From positions 1 to 8,187 of the forward strand of contig CAKZPX010000008.1 of the NCBI GenBank assembly GCA_937139435.1: DNA of 8,187 bases. The letters run 5' to 3'. The position numbers and the translations under genes were made by a program. This stretch comes from an uncultured bacterium (GTDB lineage: Bacteria; Hydrothermota; Tepidihabitantia; Tepidihabitantales; Tepidihabitantaceae). Positions 5,492 through 8,187 of this stretch are shown here, in pieces (position 1 is the first letter of the stretch; every line of letters starts with the position of its first letter). The notes under the pieces are model-generated. The model was not told the origin of the DNA. It did no database searches and saw nothing but the letters and a program-made list of their open reading frames with translations.

Positions 5492-6490
5492 GTGCGTAAG
5501 AAGTTTGTCAGTATAACGCAACTGGTGGCAATTGCCACAGGTATCTTTATCTTGTTTGGCTGTGGCCGGATGCCGCCAGAGGAGTTCTGGACACCAGATG
5601 CCGCAGATTCAGCGGCGATAAAAGAGGTGTTGCTCGCACACAAGGATATGCTGCAGTGTCGGTTTAATGAGAGTGGTTTTCAATATCTGGAATGGGTGGT
5701 GCCGGATTCGGTGATCAAGAAGGCGATCAGGGACAATCCGTTTAAGCAGCGTTATAAGTGTGATTCAATGTGGCACGAGTTTCTAACTGATTCTATCCGG
5801 TTTAACTTTTCTTTTGTCGCAATTGTTGACACCGCCGGGCAGGAGACAACCGCAACCGTTACGGTGGTGGAAACAATACCTGGTTTTCTCTGGCTGAACG
5901 CAGTGCAGTTTACCCGTTATATTAAGGATTCCCTCATTGTTACCCCGTCAGAAACGATTCGCCTGCCCTATTATGATACCGTTTTCAGCTCCTGCACCCT
6001 GGTGGTGAAGAAGCCGTTTACTGCGGTGGCGTATGATGGATGTGTGCTGCGCAAGGAAAATGGAGAATGGCGGTTCTGGAAGTTAGCAGGCGGGCAGCGG
6101 TTTTACAGTCCGAACCCGACTGATGCGCCCTATCTGGTTTCGGTTTATCTAACCAATGGCGTGCGCGATGACACCATCGCGCTGCGACCGGATACACTGC
6201 ATTTCGGTATGCAACGCTTGTATGAATATCCGGATGGGCTTTTGAGTTATAATGCTGGTGATAGCGTCTGGGTGCGGGGGCGTTTGACCGCAGCAACGAG
6301 TGCGAGCGACTTTGTCTTTTTCAGCGGGCAACGCTACCGGAGGGAAACAGCCAAGATAAAATTTCCCCGGACCGGCGTTCAGCGACTGTTTGTTGAGCAG
6401 ATTCCTTATGAGGTGCTTTTTGAAGCGGGTGGTGAGCTGAATGCGGTGGTCTGGGGGATTCCAGTTAATATCAAAGGAGGCGGGCAATGA
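5492..6490 (+). CDS. Outer-membrane-type lipoprotein of unknown function, coupled to a TonB-dependent receptor
   Basis: A 332-residue protein starting at GTG. Residues 1-23 form a lipoprotein signal peptide: RKK, then a hydrophobic core (LVAIATGIFILFG), then Cys24 in the lipobox LFGC, so the mature protein is lipid-anchored in the cell envelope. Residue +2 is Gly, not Asp, which in proteobacterial rules favours outer-membrane sorting. I do not recognise a family. Residues 37-200 begin with a helix (DSAAIKEVLLAHKDML) and end in strands with VLRKENGEWRFWKLAG, an arrangement reminiscent of NTF2/SnoaL-like domains. Residues 205-328 look like a beta-sandwich (VSVYLTNGV, LFVEQIPYEVLF, LNAVVWGIPVNIKG). 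The mature protein has four further cysteines (56, 90, 168, 184). It is not SusD-like in size or motif. The stop overlaps the receptor start by four bases (ATGA), so the two are translated together and probably act in one complex. Confidence 0.9.
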   Translation: MRKKFVSITQLVAIATGIFILFGCGRMPPEEFWTPDAADSAAIKEVLLAHKDMLQCRFNESGFQYLEWVVPDSVIKKAIRDNPFKQRYKCDSMWHEFLTDSIRFNFSFVAIVDTAGQETTATVTVVETIPGFLWLNAVQFTRYIKDSLIVTPSETIRLPYYDTVFSSCTLVVKKPFTAVAYDGCVLRKENGEWRFWKLAGGQRFYSPNPTDAPYLVSVYLTNGVRDDTIALRPDTLHFGMQRLYEYPDGLLSYNAGDSVWVRGRLTAATSASDFVFFSGQRYRRETAKIKFPRTGVQRLFVEQIPYEVLFEAGGELNAVVWGIPVNIKGGGQ

Positions 6491-8187
6491 GAAGGGTGAT
6501 TTTTACCATATTTATCGCACTCCTGGTGGTGGAGACCGCCCTGGCGGGTGTTACCGGTAGAATTCGGGGGCGGGTAACCGATAAGAAGACCGGTGAAGCC
6601 CTGATCGGTGTCAACGTGATTGTGGTTGGCACCGAACTGGGAGCGGCAACCGATGTCCGGGGTGAGTACGAAATAATTAATGTCCCGCCCGGGCGTTATC
6701 GTCTCACCGCTTCTTATGTCGGCTACCAGGATCTGACAGTAACCGATGTCCTGGTTGTTCAGGACAATGTCACGGTTGTTGACTTTAAACTATCGCAGAC
6801 GGCGATTGAGGTTGGTCCAGTTGAGGTTAAGGCGGAAAGACCGCTGGTTAACCGGGGTCAGGTGACAGTGGAGCGGATTATTACCGATGAAGAGTTTAAG
6901 CGCTTGCCGGTTGTCCAGCTTTCCGAACTGGTTGGTATGCAGGCGGGTGTCACCCAGACTGCGGGCAGAGGCTGGACTCATATCCGTGGTGGCAGATACG
7001 ATGATGTCGCCTATCTGGTTGACGGTGTTCAGGCGCAGGATGCGGTGATCGGGACGCTGTGGTCCAGTCCCAAGCCAACATCGGATGCGCTGGCCTCGGT
7101 GGTGGTTATCACCGGTGGCTTTGATGCTGAGTACGGTTCAGCGATGTCCGGTATTATCAAGGCGGTCACCAAAGAGGGTGGTAGCACAACATCAGGACGG
7201 TTGCGCTATCTGACCGATGAGGTTTTTCCGAATCCAGACCTGAACTATGGCTATAACCGGCTCACCTTCTCTCTGGGGGGTCCGCTGGGCTGGAATCGGC
7301 TACGCTACTTTATCTCTACCGAATATTTTAAGACCGATGACGACCGTGGCTGTCTTTATAAGGTAAAACAGCCCCGTGGTGAGTATGCTGCCGAGGGTAA
7401 AATTACCCTGCAGATGCCCAGGGAGTTCCCGCTGACATTACAGGGTTTGAAGTTAACATTGGATGGACACCATTCCAATTACCAGTGGCACAGCTTCGCC
7501 AACAGTTACAAGTTCTGGCTGCGCGGGTTGTATGCCAACCGGGTGCGTTCCTACAAGGGTAATCTGACCCTGAACCACATGCTTTCCGAAAATACGGTTT
7601 ATGAGGCAAAGGCGGGGCTGTTCCAGACATCGTTAATCCGGACCGTGCGCAACTACTATGCCGAAGAGGCGGATACAACCGGTTTCTGGGGATTTCTGCG
7701 CAAGACCGGCATCTGGGACAGGTATATCTTCCGTGCTGAAGACTGGGTTTTCAAGAATCCCGAGGGGTTGTCCAAGAGGGAAGCGGTACTGCAGTTGTGG
7801 CGTTCCTACTGGGTGTCACCCAGCGGTGAAACAATCTATGCCCATCCGGATATCAAGAGGAACTTTACTCAGGCGTATGCACTCACTGCTAACCCCTACG
7901 GTGTGGCGGGTCTTTTTGTTACCGAAGGGGATAACCGGGTCTGGCATTATCGGGCGACCAACAGTTACCTGTTTAAGTTTGACCTGACCCGAACCATATC
8001 CAAAATCCACGAGCTGAAGACCGGTGTTGATATCACTCAGTACTCGGTGTCAATGTATGATAACTCTTTACCCTGGGACCAGAACCCGTTCTGGGACGCC
8101 TATAACTACCAGCCGCTGGTTGCTGCTGCCTATGTGCAGGACCGGGCAGATTTTGAGGACCTGGTGGTGCGGACCGGTGTGCGGTTT
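6487..8187 (+). CDS. TonB-dependent receptor with N-terminal carboxypeptidase-regulatory domain (3' truncated)
   Basis: The frame stays open for 567 codons from the ATG at 6487 to the window edge; family members usually have 800-1000 residues, so the rest lies to the right. AAAGGAGG at 6473-6480, six bases upstream, supports the start. Residues 1-20 are a signal peptide ending ALA. Residues 24-105 are a carboxypeptidase-regulatory-like beta-sandwich (GRIRGRVTDKKTGEALIGVNV, GEYEIINVPPGRYRLTASYVGY). Residues 113-232 are the plug, with LPVVQLSELVGMQAGV, IRGGRYDDVAYLVDGV and TGGFDAEYGSAMSGIIKAVTKEGG. From about 235 the alternating strands of the outer-membrane barrel begin. This plug subfamily is common in FCB bacteria. 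No clear TonB box was identified. The substrate is unknown: no sugar, siderophore or vitamin genes lie nearby. It is the second gene of an operon with the lipoprotein. Confidence 0.94.
   Translation, partial: MRRVIFTIFIALLVVETALAGVTGRIRGRVTDKKTGEALIGVNVIVVGTELGAATDVRGEYEIINVPPGRYRLTASYVGYQDLTVTDVLVVQDNVTVVDFKLSQTAIEVGPVEVKAERPLVNRGQVTVERIITDEEFKRLPVVQLSELVGMQAGVTQTAGRGWTHIRGGRYDDVAYLVDGVQAQDAVIGTLWSSPKPTSDALASVVVITGGFDAEYGSAMSGIIKAVTKEGGSTTSGRLRYLTDEVFPNPDLNYGYNRLTFSLGGPLGWNRLRYFISTEYFKTDDDRGCLYKVKQPRGEYAAEGKITLQMPREFPLTLQGLKLTLDGHHSNYQWHSFANSYKFWLRGLYANRVRSYKGNLTLNHMLSENTVYEAKAGLFQTSLIRTVRNYYAEEADTTGFWGFLRKTGIWDRYIFRAEDWVFKNPEGLSKREAVLQLWRSYWVSPSGETIYAHPDIKRNFTQAYALTANPYGVAGLFVTEGDNRVWHYRATNSYLFKFDLTRTISKIHELKTGVDITQYSVSMYDNSLPWDQNPFWDAYNYQPLVAAAYVQDRADFEDLVVRTGVRF

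Noticed and set aside
5389..5643. 84-codon minus-strand frame crossing the 5' end of the lipoprotein gene
   Set aside because: It covers the leader and ribosome site of the plus-strand operon, has no convincing start signal, and overlaps a well-supported lipoprotein signal peptide.

Overview
The window reads like a bacterial chromosome segment from the FCB / candidate division WOR-3 part of the tree. Two secreted proteins end in a Por/type IX (T9SS)-like C-terminal sorting domain. There is a TonB-dependent receptor with an N-terminal carboxypeptidase-regulatory domain, so the cell has an outer membrane. The Shine-Dalgarno sites (AAAGGAGG/AAGGAGG) are conventional. The phylum assignment is an inference from protein style, not from a marker gene. 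No mobile element, CRISPR array, tRNA or rRNA was seen; gene packing and codon style look uniform.

Layout. (1) 1-185: the last 60 codons of a secreted protein, closed by a strong intrinsic terminator (203-235). (2) 312-2329: a promoter followed by deoC (deoxyribose-phosphate aldolase) and kbl (2-amino-3-ketobutyrate CoA ligase). The two genes overlap by one base (TAATG) and end at a terminator hairpin, forming a small catabolic operon. The deoC promoter lies so close to its ATG that the mRNA is probably nearly leaderless. (3) 2485-5214, minus strand: a 909-residue secreted protein with a signal peptide, an N-terminal beta-sandwich, three CARDB/Ig-like repeats, six blades of an unusual Kelch-like propeller and a sorting domain. 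A hairpin that could terminate in either direction separates it from kbl. (4) 5215-5491: a divergent regulatory region with promoter candidates on both strands, leader hairpins, short TTAATGT repeats and a T8 tract. (5) 5492-8187: a 332-residue lipoprotein of unknown function (GTG start), overlapping by four bases (ATGA) a TonB-dependent receptor that runs off the right edge.

How the genes relate. deoC and kbl feed small carbon units into central metabolism: acetaldehyde plus glyceraldehyde-3-phosphate, and acetyl-CoA plus glycine. The lipoprotein and the receptor are translationally coupled and are probably two parts of one outer-membrane uptake or export complex whose substrate is unknown. 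The 909-residue protein is transcribed divergently from them and is probably displayed on the cell surface or released. No clear new defence or mobile system is visible. The least explained items are the lipoprotein/receptor pair, the Kelch-variant propeller and the leader between them.
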